DNA of 64,000 bases, from positions 372,001 to 436,000 of the forward strand of contig NZ_JBEQCS010000002.1 of assembly GCF_046054195.1 (NCBI RefSeq). Direction: 5' to 3'. The stretch's first letter is position 1; every line of letters starts with the position of its first letter. Positions 1 through 10,262 of this stretch are shown here, in pieces. Origin of the DNA: Celerinatantimonas sp046054195 (GTDB lineage: Bacteria; Pseudomonadota; Gammaproteobacteria; Enterobacterales; Celerinatantimonadaceae). The position numbers were made by a program, and so were the translations under genes. The notes below the pieces were generated by a model, which saw only the letters and a program-made list of their open reading frames with translations, ran no database searches and was not told where the DNA came from.

Positions 1-1506
1 GCCAATGGTATGGATATCTTCCGCGTGTTTGATGCGCTCAACGATGTACGCAATATGCGCCGCGCGATTGAAGCGGTGAAAAAACAAGGTGCGCATGCTC
101 AAGGCACACTCTCTTACACTACTAGCCCCGCGCATACACTCCAAACATGGGTGGATACCGCTCAGCAACTCTCTGAAACAGGTGTTGATTCCATTGCGAT
201 TAAAGATATGTCTGGGATTTTAAGCCCGTCGGTTGCCAGTGAACTCATTAGTGTGTTGAAAAAACAAGTTGATGTGCCACTACACTTGCATTGTCATTCA
301 ACCGCGGGCCTTGCTGATATGACCATGCTTAAAGCAATCGAAGCAGGGGTAGATAGAATTGACACGGCGATTTCATCGCTAAGCGGAACCTATGGTCATC
401 CAGCAACCGAGGCGATGGTCGCGGCCCTTAAAGACACGCCTTATGATACCGGTTTAGATATTGCTAAATTAGAAAAAATCGCCGCCTATTTTCGTGCTGT
501 TCGTAAAAAATACGCACAATTTGAAGGCCAACTTCGTGGCGCAGACTCGCGAATTTTGGTCGCGCAAGTTCCAGGTGGCATGCTCACCAATATGGAAAAT
601 CAGCTCAAACAGCAGCATGCATTGGATAAACTCGATGCTGTTTTAGAAGAAATTCCTCGAGTGCGCAAAGATTTAGGATATCCACCACTGGTCACGCCAT
701 CTTCACAGATTGTTGGCACTCAGGCGGTGTTTAACGTCATTACCGCTGAGCGCTATAAAACGATTACCAAAGAAACAGCCGCAGTGTTGCGCGGTGAATA
801 TGGTAAAACCCCATTGCCTGTTGATGCCAAACTCCAAGCGCAAGTGACTAGCGAAAAACCAGCAATTACCGAACGTCCGGCTGACTTTATTGAACCGGAA
901 ATGGAGCATTTAAGTAAAGAGGTGAAAGAACAAGCCGTTCAAAAAGGAATAAAACTGGCCACGAATACAATTGAAGATGTGCTGATTATTGCTCTATTTA
1001 ACCAAGTTGGCTGGAAATACCTAGCTAATCGCAATAATCCAGAAGCCTTCGAGCCCAAACCTCAAGTCGCTGAACTGCCAGTTGCGAAACCAGAGCCCAA
1101 AGCACCAGCCAAAACCCCAGCAAGTGATGTGTATACCATTACCGTTAATGGTCAGCAGTATGTGGTTCAAGTGGATGAAGGCGGCGAAATTCAAAATGTG
1201 AATAATCCAACGCCGAGTGCGCCCCCTGTCGCTGCGCCTAAAAAAGTTGAGCCGACACCGATTCACGCCAGCTCCGCCAATAACGCTAGCACCGGCAATA
1301 TCATGCAAGCGCCTTTGTCTGGCAATATCTGGAAAATTGAGGCTAAAGTTGGCCAACATGTCAAAACGGGTGATGTTCTGCTGGTACTAGAAGCGATGAA
1401 GATGGAAACAGAGATCAAAGCGGCCTGCAGTGGCACGGTGGCGCGAATTGATATTCATGAAGGAGATGCAGTTGAAGCTGGTGAGCCATTGCTAATGATA
1501 GCTTGA
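1..1506 (+). CDS. oadA: Oxaloacetate decarboxylase alpha subunit (5' partial)
   Basis: This is the biotin-carrying carboxyltransferase of the membrane-bound sodium pump that decarboxylates oxaloacetate to pyruvate. The reading frame is open from base 1 (A-N-G-M-D-I-F-R-V), so roughly the first 95-100 residues lie outside the window. Visible in order are the rest of the TIM-barrel carboxyltransferase domain (HLHCHSTAG near window residue 98), the conserved carboxylase domain, a flexible Ala/Pro/Lys-rich linker (about residues 350-425), and a C-terminal biotinyl domain with the EAMKMETE motif. The biotin-accepting Lys is near residue 467, 35 residues from the C-terminus as expected. oadB follows immediately, so they are cotranscribed; a small oadG subunit would be expected upstream, outside the window. 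Pyruvate carboxylase subunit B shares the architecture, but the adjacent beta subunit settles the call. Confidence 0.95.
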   Translation, partial: ANGMDIFRVFDALNDVRNMRRAIEAVKKQGAHAQGTLSYTTSPAHTLQTWVDTAQQLSETGVDSIAIKDMSGILSPSVASELISVLKKQVDVPLHLHCHSTAGLADMTMLKAIEAGVDRIDTAISSLSGTYGHPATEAMVAALKDTPYDTGLDIAKLEKIAAYFRAVRKKYAQFEGQLRGADSRILVAQVPGGMLTNMENQLKQQHALDKLDAVLEEIPRVRKDLGYPPLVTPSSQIVGTQAVFNVITAERYKTITKETAAVLRGEYGKTPLPVDAKLQAQVTSEKPAITERPADFIEPEMEHLSKEVKEQAVQKGIKLATNTIEDVLIIALFNQVGWKYLANRNNPEAFEPKPQVAELPVAKPEPKAPAKTPASDVYTITVNGQQYVVQVDEGGEIQNVNNPTPSAPPVAAPKKVEPTPIHASSANNASTGNIMQAPLSGNIWKIEAKVGQHVKTGDVLLVLEAMKMETEIKAACSGTVARIDIHEGDAVEAGEPLLMIA

Positions 1507-1517
1507 ATGGGAGAGAA

Positions 1518-2822
1518 ATGATGGACAACATAATGGGTCTTATCAATAACTTTGGGATCTTCCATCTTAGTTGGGGACAAGTTGTGATGATTATCGTAGG
1601 TCTGATTCTTTTGTATCTGGCCATCGTTAAACATTTTGAGCCACTACTACTGGTTCCCATCGGATTTGGCGGCATTTTGGCAAACCTGCCCGATATCGGT
1701 TTGGCTTTATCAGCGGTGGATAATGCGCTGCACGCAGCTCAACCTGATGTGCTCAATCAATTTGCTGGCATTTTACAAATTGACCAGAGCACCGTTGGCG
1801 CAATTAAAGCCGCAATGCTAAATGCATCACCTAAACAACTAACAGAACTGCAATGGATAGCTGAAAAATTTCAATATAACAACGGAATGCTTTATCAGTT
1901 CTATGAGTTGGCTATTGCTTCGGGTTCTGGCCCACTGATTATCTTTATGGGAGTGGGAGCACTGACTGACTTTGGCCCGTTATTAGCCAATCCAAAGACC
2001 TTATTGTTAGGTGCAGCAGCCCAGTTTGGGATCTTCTCAACGGTACTTGGCGCAATTGCTTTAGACAGCCTCGGGGTGATTCACTTTAGCTTAGCTCAAG
2101 CTGCTTCCATTGGGATTATCGGTGGCGCGGATGGGCCAACAGCAATCTATGTCTCGAGCCTCTTATCGCCAGAGCTGCTCGGTGCCATCGCCGTGGCGGC
2201 TTATTCATACATGGCTCTGGTTCCACTGATTCAACCGCCAATTATGCGGGCGATGACCACTAAAGCTGAACGACAGATAAAAATGCGCCAGCTGCGTAAG
2301 GTCAGTAAAACTGAGAAGATTGTTTTCCCAATTATGCTGCTGATTTTAATTGCGCTGTTACTGCCTTCTGCGACACCACTGTTGGGGATGTTTGCCTTCG
2401 GGAATCTGATGCGAGAATGCGGTGTTGTTGAACGGTTATCCAAAACCACCCAAAATGCGCTCATTAATATTGTCACTATTTTCTTAGGGCTTGCTGTCGG
2501 TTCTAAATTAATCGCTGAGCGCTTTTTACAGCCGCAAACCATTGGCATTCTAATTTTAGGTGTACTGGCTTTTTGTGTCGGGACTGCAGCGGGAGTGCTC
2601 ATGGCTAAAATTTTAAATCACTTCTTTAAAGAGAAAATGAACCCGCTTATTGGCAGTGCTGGCGTCTCTGCAGTTCCAATGGCAGCTAGGGTTTCCAATA
2701 AAATTGGGCTGGATGCAGATCCGCAAAACTTCCTGTTGATGCATGCGATGGGGCCAAACGTTGCTGGCGTTATTGGCTCGGCAGTTGCAGCCGGTGTGAT
2801 GATTAAATATGTATTAGGCTAA
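1518..2822 (+). CDS. oadB: Oxaloacetate decarboxylase beta subunit, sodium pump
   Basis: This integral membrane subunit decarboxylates carboxybiotin on OadA and couples the reaction to sodium export. The 434-residue product has many hydrophobic segments and the family signature region around GIIGGADGPTAIYVSS, plus the C-terminal GPNVAGVIGSAVAAGV stretch. I place the start at the ATG at 1518 (or 1521), because GGGAGAG lies just upstream; a longer frame begins with TTG at 1503 inside the end of oadA but has no ribosome binding site. The spacing to oadA is 11 bases, which indicates translational coupling. A terminator follows immediately, so this is the last gene of the oad operon. Confidence 0.95.
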   Translation: MMDNIMGLINNFGIFHLSWGQVVMIIVGLILLYLAIVKHFEPLLLVPIGFGGILANLPDIGLALSAVDNALHAAQPDVLNQFAGILQIDQSTVGAIKAAMLNASPKQLTELQWIAEKFQYNNGMLYQFYELAIASGSGPLIIFMGVGALTDFGPLLANPKTLLLGAAAQFGIFSTVLGAIALDSLGVIHFSLAQAASIGIIGGADGPTAIYVSSLLSPELLGAIAVAAYSYMALVPLIQPPIMRAMTTKAERQIKMRQLRKVSKTEKIVFPIMLLILIALLLPSATPLLGMFAFGNLMRECGVVERLSKTTQNALINIVTIFLGLAVGSKLIAERFLQPQTIGILILGVLAFCVGTAAGVLMAKILNHFFKEKMNPLIGSAGVSAVPMAARVSNKIGLDADPQNFLLMHAMGPNVAGVIGSAVAAGVMIKYVLG

Positions 2823-2829
2823 CTTACCC

Positions 2830-2858
2830 AAAACGGCGCACGGGCGCCGTTTTATTTT
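2830..2858 (+). terminator. Rho-independent terminator after oadB
   Basis: The inverted repeat AAAACGGCGC / GCGCCGTTTT (arms 2830-2839 and 2844-2853, loop ACGG) is followed by a T-rich tract. It lies 8 bases after the oadB stop and ends the oad operon. Confidence 0.9.
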
Positions 2859-2970
2859 CCTTTTTTATTCACTCTTTCTTATTGTTTGCCCCATCATTAA
2901 TCCCACCTAATTCACAAACTTGGGTATTTGAATCAATTATATTAATCGGTACAGTGTTTCAAATTAGAGT

Positions 2971-3942
2971 ATGATGATGAATTATCGATGGCTTATCATT
3001 GGCTTAAGCGCACTTTTAGCCGTGGGCTGTGCCAACCAAGGAACTCACATGAAAACGGCAAACCAACCTATTCTGCTCTGGCCCGATGGGCAAATTCCTG
3101 GCGCGCTAAATGTTCAAGTTAAAGCTGAAATGATCGAACGAAGCAATATCAAGGGAGTTCATGACCGGGCTTGGATACATATTTCACAGCCTTCTTTAAG
3201 CGCATTTTTAGCCAATAAACCGAATGGTTGTGGCGTCATCATTGCCCCAGGTGGTGGCTATGAGCGCGTTGTCATCGATAAAGAAGGCGTCGATATGGTT
3301 AAGCCTCTTAACGAACGGGGCATTAGCGTTTTTATTCTTAACTATCGGCTCCCCGGCGATGGCTTTGCTAACCAAGAATGGGTGCCATTACAGGATGCGC
3401 AGCGCGCCATTCGCCTATTAAGAGCAAATGCTAAACTGTGGCAGCTAAAGCCACAATGCATCGGTGTCATGGGATTTTCAGCAGGTGGGCACGTAGCTGC
3501 AAGTCTGGCAACTCAATTTAACCTAGCAAGCTATAAACCTATTGATGTGATTGATGAGCAATCGGCTCGGCCCAATTTTGCCGCACTGCTTTATCCGGTC
3601 ATCACCATGAACCATCAATATACGCATATGGGTAGCCGTGAGCATCTGTTAGGGACCAATCCATCGGCCCAACAGATCAAACAGAGCTCACTTGAAAACG
3701 CGGTCACCATCAACACCCCGCCGACTTTCATCGCTTTGGCAAATGATGACCACTCCGTACCACCGATGAACAGCATTAAGTTTTATGAGCAGCTCCACAG
3801 CCACCATGTGCTCGCAGAGATGCATATATTTGAGCGCAGTGGACACGGGTTTGGCATCCGCAAAGCGCAAGGCAACGCCAAACTGTGGCCCGAGCTATTT
3901 CTAAATTGGTTTAGCGCGCTCGATTTGCCTAAGAATCAATAG
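2971..3942 (+). CDS. Lipoprotein alpha/beta hydrolase (esterase-like)
   Basis: This is a 323-residue serine hydrolase with a lipoprotein signal peptide (hydrophobic segment then LLAVGC, lipidated Cys near residue 20), so it should be anchored in the periplasm. It has an oxyanion-hole motif APGGGYE, the nucleophile elbow G-F-S-A-G-G (Ser about 170), an Asp in ANDDHSVPP (about 259) and the catalytic His in GHGFG (about 292). That layout matches the family of feruloyl or acetyl-xylan esterases and BD-FAE-like hydrolases. An acetyl-xylan or sugar-ester substrate would fit the carbohydrate genes elsewhere in the window, but the substrate is inference. Three ATG codons in a row start the gene and only a weak AG-rich binding site precedes them. 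It stands alone, convergent with vasL. Confidence 0.8.
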   Translation: MMMNYRWLIIGLSALLAVGCANQGTHMKTANQPILLWPDGQIPGALNVQVKAEMIERSNIKGVHDRAWIHISQPSLSAFLANKPNGCGVIIAPGGGYERVVIDKEGVDMVKPLNERGISVFILNYRLPGDGFANQEWVPLQDAQRAIRLLRANAKLWQLKPQCIGVMGFSAGGHVAASLATQFNLASYKPIDVIDEQSARPNFAALLYPVITMNHQYTHMGSREHLLGTNPSAQQIKQSSLENAVTINTPPTFIALANDDHSVPPMNSIKFYEQLHSHHVLAEMHIFERSGHGFGIRKAQGNAKLWPELFLNWFSALDLPKNQ

Positions 3943-3960
3943 AAATCCACGCAAGTTCTT

Positions 3961-5202
3961 TTACGAATGAGAAGGAACTTGCTTGGCTAATTGGTCCATT
4001 TGGCTATGAATGGCCTGAATTCGTTTATTCAGTTGCTCTAACTGCTGGCGAGCTTGGTGAATATGAGAACTTTCTATAAGCTTCTCAATGTAAGCCATCT
4101 GCCCGTATACCGGTGATAGGCTTTGCGAATAACCGCTTAATGTTTTAGCCAACCGTTGGGCCTGCCAATAATTGCGTTTAGCAAACGCTTGCTCAAGATT
4201 AGCGAAATCAGTTCGAGCTTGGCGAAACTTATCCAACTGTTGACGATAAAGTGCAAGGTTATGCTGATTGAGATGCGTATATTGTTGCTTTAATTTTTCC
4301 ACTTGGGAATCGTTTGGATATAACCTGGCTAATGTATCAACTAGAGCGTTTACCTGATGGCTTGCCCAATAAACTGGGCGCTGATTAAGCTGCTTAATCC
4401 GTTGATAATAAAGTGCTTTAAATTCGCTTTGATGAGCACTCAACTCTTTTCGATTAAAATGCTCGCTAATATCTTGGCCCTGTTGAAGCGTTAACGATTT
4501 TGGCTCAATATTCTGGGTACTTAACGCCGTCCATAATGGCGAAAGTTGATTGGAGTGATTATAAAGTGCAGCTGGGGCAAACAAGACCACTGCAAAAACG
4601 AGCCCAACCAATGCCCAACGCATGCGCATTGGCCAAGTGGCTTTAATGACCTCTTTCACGTTTTCGCTGGGCGTATTAAATCCGCGTTCAAGCTTATCAA
4701 TCTGTTCAAAGATTTGTAGTCCTAATCCATCCCATCCTTGAATCTGCTCTTTTTGCAGCTGCTGAATCTTTTCATCCAATGCTTGGCAGGCTCGCTCACA
4801 ACGGTAAAGATCACGCAATTGTTCCAAATTTGGACTCAACCGTTTAAGCTCGGGAATAACGCGGCTCGTCTGCCAGTTAAACAGTTCAATACGTCGCTGA
4901 GTAGGAAATACCGATTGTTCACCAAATTTATTGAGTACTTCAAACTCAAGCTCTAGCGCATCCGCTAAGCCACTAATTCCCTCGATTTTAAGGCTTGCCA
5001 CACAATAATAGCTAGCAAGCAATAAGTCGCTACCACTTGAGCGAATCAGACTCTGGCAGTCGGTATAAACCTTTTGCCAATCACATCCTCCGCTTAATGG
5101 ATTAAAGCGGCGATTCACCTCATTGCGGATCTGCTGGTATAAATCATTGTCGCGCAATTGCAGCTCATCATCGACAATTTTAAAGCGGCTCATTTGTATC
5201 AT
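3961..5202 (-). CDS. vasL: T6SS-associated protein VasL
   Basis: This is the last gene of the T6SS operon. The 413-residue product has an N-terminal ImpA-like domain shared with TssA (through about residue 180), one transmembrane helix (about 193-212, MRWALVGLVF...), and a Gln-rich, mostly helical C-terminal half likely to be coiled coil. VasL-type proteins are TssA-like inner-membrane accessory proteins; their exact role is less settled than that of the core components. It sits 56 bases downstream of tssM. In V. cholerae vasL is followed by vgrG-3, but here the locus ends and meets an unrelated hydrolase on the opposite strand. An inverted repeat (GCAAGTTC / GAACTTGC, 3951-3982) spans the stop codon and may help end transcription, although no T-run follows it. 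Confidence 0.85.
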   Translation of the reverse strand: MIQMSRFKIVDDELQLRDNDLYQQIRNEVNRRFNPLSGGCDWQKVYTDCQSLIRSSGSDLLLASYYCVASLKIEGISGLADALELEFEVLNKFGEQSVFPTQRRIELFNWQTSRVIPELKRLSPNLEQLRDLYRCERACQALDEKIQQLQKEQIQGWDGLGLQIFEQIDKLERGFNTPSENVKEVIKATWPMRMRWALVGLVFAVVLFAPAALYNHSNQLSPLWTALSTQNIEPKSLTLQQGQDISEHFNRKELSAHQSEFKALYYQRIKQLNQRPVYWASHQVNALVDTLARLYPNDSQVEKLKQQYTHLNQHNLALYRQQLDKFRQARTDFANLEQAFAKRNYWQAQRLAKTLSGYSQSLSPVYGQMAYIEKLIESSHIHQARQQLEQLNKRIQAIHSQMDQLAKQVPSHS

Positions 5203-5258
5203 TAAAACAACTCACAAAGACCACCAGCCTTAGCTAAAAGGCTGGTTATAAATAGTTA

Positions 5259-8200
5259 CTAATAGAGATTTTTCGAGACTTTAAAGCTTTTGAATAAAGC
5301 TTCAGTAAATGGGTTACCATCAACTTCAGAGGTTAATTTATAGGTCACATGGCCGCCATCGATATTAAACTGATAATCCACGCTGGTATTGCTCGAACTA
5401 ACAATGCGTCCGTGATCTAATAATCTGAAAAATGCCCATGGCCCTTGAATAGTAATACTTCGCGGAGAAACATTGTTTAATGTCGGTACTAATGTCAGCT
5501 TAGATGATGCTGATGAACGCAAGCTGTTTGGCCACATCAGATTCACACTCTGTTTCGCCCCATGTGCATATTCAACATACTGACCATCGACATTGATAAT
5601 CGAGCGCATTTTATTACCCGTTAAATCAACAGGTTCAAGAGCAAATTCCACATCCAAGGCACCTTTACGGTTAAAGAACGCATGTTGAATATCTTGAGCA
5701 TGCGTAATTTCATCCATTACTTTGGCACTAATTAAACCGTTCTGCGCATCATCTGCATTGCTTAAAGAAACCCCTTCATCTTCAAACATCTTCAGCTGAT
5801 TACTATAGAATTGGTCAATCACACCGCCGGGGGCAAAGAAGTCACTAAAGTCTTTAAGTGACACATCGACATCCGAGTGAGGATTAAATGGATAGCGAGA
5901 TGCTAATTTCTGTTGAAATGGCAGATACACATCTTTTTGCCAACGCGTTTGCAAATAACCAATGGCCTGCTGTTTCACTGTCAACCAACTCTCATCGGCC
6001 AGTTTTTTAACCAGTTTATTCATCGGTGATGGCAAGCCAGATGCAATTCGCTCAACGGTATAAATCGGGTCAGAATCTTTAAGGCTAAGTCGCGCTTTTG
6101 TTGCCTCTAAAGCCGCTTTGCCCATGCTTGGCGCACTTTGAATCGATTTTAGATATTCATTCAGTGAACTAATGGCATCGACTACTTCGCTCATATACGC
6201 AGGTTTGCCATCAGTGCTGGCGATTAACCCATTGAGCTTGCTAAATGGGTCGGCAATTCGCGCCGCGGTGGCGTATTTACTGGTTTTCATCAGCTCCATA
6301 CGCGCAGCATCATCTTTAGGCATATTCGGGAAGAGCTGCGTATTTTGCGATACGGTTGTTAGCAATCGATTATACGGTTGCATCCCGCCAACGACGTTAC
6401 TAAGCACTTGAATAGCATCATTAATGTTAGTGAAGTATTTCACATCAACATGATTCACAGCTTCGCGCCAATAATGGGTGTAATCGGCCACATACAGATC
6501 GCGAATGCGCGCACGCAATACGTCTTTATCGGCCTTGCTATATTTGGCATTTTTACGCTCACCTAGCACCCAGCTGTCAATCATCGCCAGATTAGACACG
6601 GACGCTAACTGAGGTAAGAAATACTCTTTAAATCCATGGGCTGTGTATAGCTGTGGAATTTCAAGCGTCTGTTTTGGTGTATTTGATGAGTCAAATACTA
6701 CGTTATAAATCGGACCAACCTGCTTAGGCAGTTCTAACGGCGCACCTAAAACCAAAGCGGCACTTTGCTGAAGGTTACGATAAACTCGCTGAGCCACCGG
6801 GATCTGACTTAATCGCAGTTGTACATCGCCAATGAGGTTATCGTATGGTTTAAGAGCCGCGATTGCTTGCGGATCGCCTTCTTTACGAAGCGATTCAAGA
6901 TCGGTGTGATCCATCGCATAATCCAAATGCCCCATCAGCATCTGTTGGGTCTGAGGTTGACCCGGATATTCTTTTTGCCAATATTTACTAAAGTAATCTT
7001 CAACATAATTTTTACGCCGACCACTTTGGTCAGTCATCATTCGATAGACGCGAAGCAATGTAAGTCGCTGCTCATCTGTTTTGGCTTCGCTCATCTGCAC
7101 AACAACCTGACGCAATAACACTGGCAAATATTGCAAACGCAGCGCTTCTAAGTAACTGGTCTCAACCTTCGGCCCAATGGATTTCCCCTGATAGAGTCCC
7201 ATATCTGCAACCACAGGTGTGCGTTGGCGATAAAAGCCAAATTCTAGCGTAGCATCACGCAACATGTTTAATGGTGGCAGTAACGCTTTTTCTCCTTTAC
7301 CACTCCAAGACACATCGGCATATTGTTTTTTATAAAGCTCAACACGCGTCAACACCTCTTTGGCTTGAGCGCTATTGATCATGTAATAACGCTGCCAACC
7401 GCCAATCAGCATCACAGACGCAATCAAACAAGCAACCGTTGAGAGCAGTAATACTCGGCGTTTGCGCTGAGCGGCGCGAAAGTTATCAGAAGCCAAGCCG
7501 GCCTCAGGATAAATGATCCGATGAAATAGATTTTTAGTGAAATAAGTTGTGGAACTGGCCGCTTCCTGAGCACTGTTAATAACCTGGCTCAAACCATAAC
7601 GACGAGCCGATGCATCCACATAAGCATCCGATGGCACACCTTGCTGGTAAACCGAGGTAAAATAAACCCCACGAACCAATGCTGAGGTTGAAAACTGATC
7701 GCTTGCCAATGCATCTTTAAAGAACTGTTTGAGCACATCCAGTAATCCGGCAATCTGGCGTGCAAAGCTATAAATCGCAGTTCGGTCTTCTTCATCAGCG
7801 GCCTGTTGCAGGGCTTTGGGCAAGCACTGGTTCACCCGCTCGATAAATGCTCGATATTCTTGTTCAAATTCAGTGAGCCATTTATCTAAGTCATTCACAG
7901 AGTCGAGCGTAAAAGTGAACCCCATCACTTCATCACGCTGCTCTTTGCTGTATTCACGAAAGAACGGTTCAAAGCCATACAATAAATCCAGCTTAGTCAA
8001 CGTAATATAAACAGGCATGCGAGTGGTGAGTATTTCCATCAGCTCACGTAATCTTGCTCGCAATAGTGTTGCATAAGCGCGCCGCTCAGAAACCGAGGTC
8101 GTTGCCAAGTGGGCAATATCCAGTGCAATGACTACACCATTAAGCGGACGACGACTACGAGTACTTTCGAGCCACTTAACAAAATGTAGCCATAAACGCC

Positions 8201-8822
8201 GTTCTAATTCACCATCATTATCAGGGTCATTATTGCGCTGGGTTAACAACTCGCCATCAGGGTCAATTAATACCGCATCATCCCCAATCCACCAATCAAA
8301 TGAATAAGGATTTTCACTTTTTTTACCGGATGCGCGAAGTACATTTGAAAATACAAAATCCTGACCAGAGCGGTTAATTAAGCTCGTCTTACCAGCATTT
8401 TCCAGCCCCAACACCAGATACCAAGGCAAAGCATAGAGATAATTATGCTTATTTAAGCTTTGGCGCATCCCAGTCATCACTTTATCCAGCTCGACTTGCT
8501 GACGTTCTTCGTAGCGCTGAATTGGATCTTCTTGCAACTGCAACTGGTGGCTTTGCGATGCCTGCATTTTGTGCAGCTTATGCCACTGTGCCAGCCCCCA
8601 CCAAATGATAAAGACTAAGGTACATACGGTACTTGCCAAACCTCGCGCCATTATTGAGGCTAAAGGATGGGTATCTTTGATGGTTAACCAAGGACCGGCC
8701 CACCAGATCGCTACCTGAGCCAGGATGAATACCAAGATAATCAATAATGGCAAGGATGATTGCAGTGCTCCTAACAAAGGTTTACACAGCTTTTTTAAAA
8801 ATTTGCTAACTAACTGAAACAT
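5259..8822 (-). CDS. tssM: T6SS membrane complex protein TssM (VasK/IcmF)
   Basis: This 1187-residue inner-membrane protein forms the trans-envelope complex with TssL and TssJ. Two N-terminal transmembrane helices (about 16-35 and 55-75) are followed by a cytoplasmic NTPase-like domain with an intact Walker A motif (GLENAGKTS, near residue 140). A third helix lies near residue 455 (RVLLLSTVACLIASVMLIGG), and a large periplasmic domain carries the C-terminal TssJ-binding region. Length is normal for the family. It lies 18 bases downstream of tssA. Confidence 0.95.
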   Translation of the reverse strand: MFQLVSKFLKKLCKPLLGALQSSLPLLIILVFILAQVAIWWAGPWLTIKDTHPLASIMARGLASTVCTLVFIIWWGLAQWHKLHKMQASQSHQLQLQEDPIQRYEERQQVELDKVMTGMRQSLNKHNYLYALPWYLVLGLENAGKTSLINRSGQDFVFSNVLRASGKKSENPYSFDWWIGDDAVLIDPDGELLTQRNNDPDNDGELERRLWLHFVKWLESTRSRRPLNGVVIALDIAHLATTSVSERRAYATLLRARLRELMEILTTRMPVYITLTKLDLLYGFEPFFREYSKEQRDEVMGFTFTLDSVNDLDKWLTEFEQEYRAFIERVNQCLPKALQQAADEEDRTAIYSFARQIAGLLDVLKQFFKDALASDQFSTSALVRGVYFTSVYQQGVPSDAYVDASARRYGLSQVINSAQEAASSTTYFTKNLFHRIIYPEAGLASDNFRAAQRKRRVLLLSTVACLIASVMLIGGWQRYYMINSAQAKEVLTRVELYKKQYADVSWSGKGEKALLPPLNMLRDATLEFGFYRQRTPVVADMGLYQGKSIGPKVETSYLEALRLQYLPVLLRQVVVQMSEAKTDEQRLTLLRVYRMMTDQSGRRKNYVEDYFSKYWQKEYPGQPQTQQMLMGHLDYAMDHTDLESLRKEGDPQAIAALKPYDNLIGDVQLRLSQIPVAQRVYRNLQQSAALVLGAPLELPKQVGPIYNVVFDSSNTPKQTLEIPQLYTAHGFKEYFLPQLASVSNLAMIDSWVLGERKNAKYSKADKDVLRARIRDLYVADYTHYWREAVNHVDVKYFTNINDAIQVLSNVVGGMQPYNRLLTTVSQNTQLFPNMPKDDAARMELMKTSKYATAARIADPFSKLNGLIASTDGKPAYMSEVVDAISSLNEYLKSIQSAPSMGKAALEATKARLSLKDSDPIYTVERIASGLPSPMNKLVKKLADESWLTVKQQAIGYLQTRWQKDVYLPFQQKLASRYPFNPHSDVDVSLKDFSDFFAPGGVIDQFYSNQLKMFEDEGVSLSNADDAQNGLISAKVMDEITHAQDIQHAFFNRKGALDVEFALEPVDLTGNKMRSIINVDGQYVEYAHGAKQSVNLMWPNSLRSSASSKLTLVPTLNNVSPRSITIQGPWAFFRLLDHGRIVSSSNTSVDYQFNIDGGHVTYKLTSEVDGNPFTEALFKSFKVSKNLY

Positions 8823-8840
8823 GATAAATCGATTCCTGAC

Positions 8841-10259
8841 TTACTCTGTCCGATAAGATTCTAAATGCTGAATAAGTGATGGTTCCCACTGGCCAACACT
8901 CATCTGACTAATTTGACCGTATAACGCTTGATAGCTTTGTCCTGCCATAGCACCTAACTTGTACTCACGCATTAAATCGGCGCTTAACAGCCGCCAATAG
9001 GCTTTTTCTCGAGGTTCATTAGCGCTTTGCAGCCCATCATTTAACATGGCCAAAGCCACTGATAACCCACCTTCTTTGGCAAGTTGCATCGCTTCTGTAC
9101 GACGGGCGTTCCAATCTGAACCACCCTGCTCTTGCGCCTCTTGATTGGCACTATTAATCCACTGTAATGTGGCATCGCTGGCAAACGGGAGCTTGCCTTT
9201 AAAACTCAATTTACTTAAACCCGGCAGCCGCGCTATAAATAACGCCAACTCATGGCGAATAGCCTCACTCCAATTGGGTTCAGATAACTTTTCGGCGATC
9301 TGAGCACTTAAATAGTGACCATCAAACCAGTACGGGCTGAGCGCCAAACTCTGCTCAACTTTGCGCCACAGAGCTAAACTTGCACCGCGCTGGAGTTGCT
9401 CTTGGTAATCTTGAATGCGATCAGCTGAAACGGGCATTAACTGAGTTTCACCTTGTGAATTGGCCTCAGGAAGCGATGTAATCGAAAACCACACTGCAAA
9501 ACGTCGCAACCGCAAGCCAAGAACAGGGCCTTCATCCATATCCGTTAAAAAATCGGCGACTTTTAATAGCGTCTGTTTAATGGCTCGCTCACTGGAGATA
9601 TCAATACTCAATGGCGTGGATTTGGTTGTCGCAGTGACTGACGCAGCTTCTTCTGATGTCGCGGCTGCGTTGTCGCTTTGCTTGCTCTCTTGAGCGGGTT
9701 CACTCACGCTTGCCATCTGCCGTTTCATTAAAACAGCTAACTCTTCAACTGCATCTGTTGGCAATTGCTGAGCTTTAGCGGCTTCTTCAAGCTGGCCAAT
9801 AACCTGTTCTAGCTGGCCTTTTTGTTCAAAATCAAACCGGGCAACCTCAATTTTTTCCCCTGCCTGATAGCTGCGCTGCAAGATCTGCGAAAAGAACTTC
9901 CGCCGGGGCAATACGCCTCGTTTTCCTGGGGCGGGAAAACAACTCAGCCAGTATTTTTCAATAAAATCGACAAACAATTGCAACGATAAAATATAGCGTT
10001 CTGGCGTACTCTGATGTTGTAGACACTGCAATAAGATTGCTAATATTTTCAGATCCTTGCTTCGCTCAGCTAATAGTTTTAAAGCGCTTTGTTCAACTTC
10101 TTGCCATTTCACTTCACTGTGTGAGAGCGAACCTACTTTCATCATTTGTGATTCAACAAAATCAAGCAGCGGATCATCACGCAATCTCTGCCCAACAGCT
10201 GATTCTGCGCTGATTGGTGCTGCTAATTTAGTTCGAAACTCTTTTACATTCATACGCAA
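8841..10259 (-). CDS. tssA: T6SS protein TssA (VasJ)
   Basis: TssA-family proteins act at the baseplate or sheath end during tail assembly. The 472-residue product has the N-terminal ImpA domain (about residues 1-125, with the typical CFPAPGKRGVLPRRKFF stretch), a middle Ala/Gln/Ser-rich linker (about 180-215), and a C-terminal VasJ-type domain. Only 3 bases separate it from vasI. The long C-terminal extension matches VasJ of the V. cholerae-type cluster. Confidence 0.9.
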   Translation of the reverse strand: MRMNVKEFRTKLAAPISAESAVGQRLRDDPLLDFVESQMMKVGSLSHSEVKWQEVEQSALKLLAERSKDLKILAILLQCLQHQSTPERYILSLQLFVDFIEKYWLSCFPAPGKRGVLPRRKFFSQILQRSYQAGEKIEVARFDFEQKGQLEQVIGQLEEAAKAQQLPTDAVEELAVLMKRQMASVSEPAQESKQSDNAAATSEEAASVTATTKSTPLSIDISSERAIKQTLLKVADFLTDMDEGPVLGLRLRRFAVWFSITSLPEANSQGETQLMPVSADRIQDYQEQLQRGASLALWRKVEQSLALSPYWFDGHYLSAQIAEKLSEPNWSEAIRHELALFIARLPGLSKLSFKGKLPFASDATLQWINSANQEAQEQGGSDWNARRTEAMQLAKEGGLSVALAMLNDGLQSANEPREKAYWRLLSADLMREYKLGAMAGQSYQALYGQISQMSVGQWEPSLIQHLESYRTE

Positions 10260-10262
10260 TCA

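Noticed and set aside
2971..3942. The hydrolase next to vasL as a T6SS effector
   Set aside because: It has a lipoprotein signal peptide, lies on the opposite strand, and has no immunity gene or VgrG/PAAR neighbour; a periplasmic ester hydrolase fits better.
3951..3982. Inverted repeat at the vasL end as a rho-independent terminator
   Set aside because: The arms are GCAAGTTC and GAACTTGC with a long loop and no T-run on either strand; noted under vasL only.
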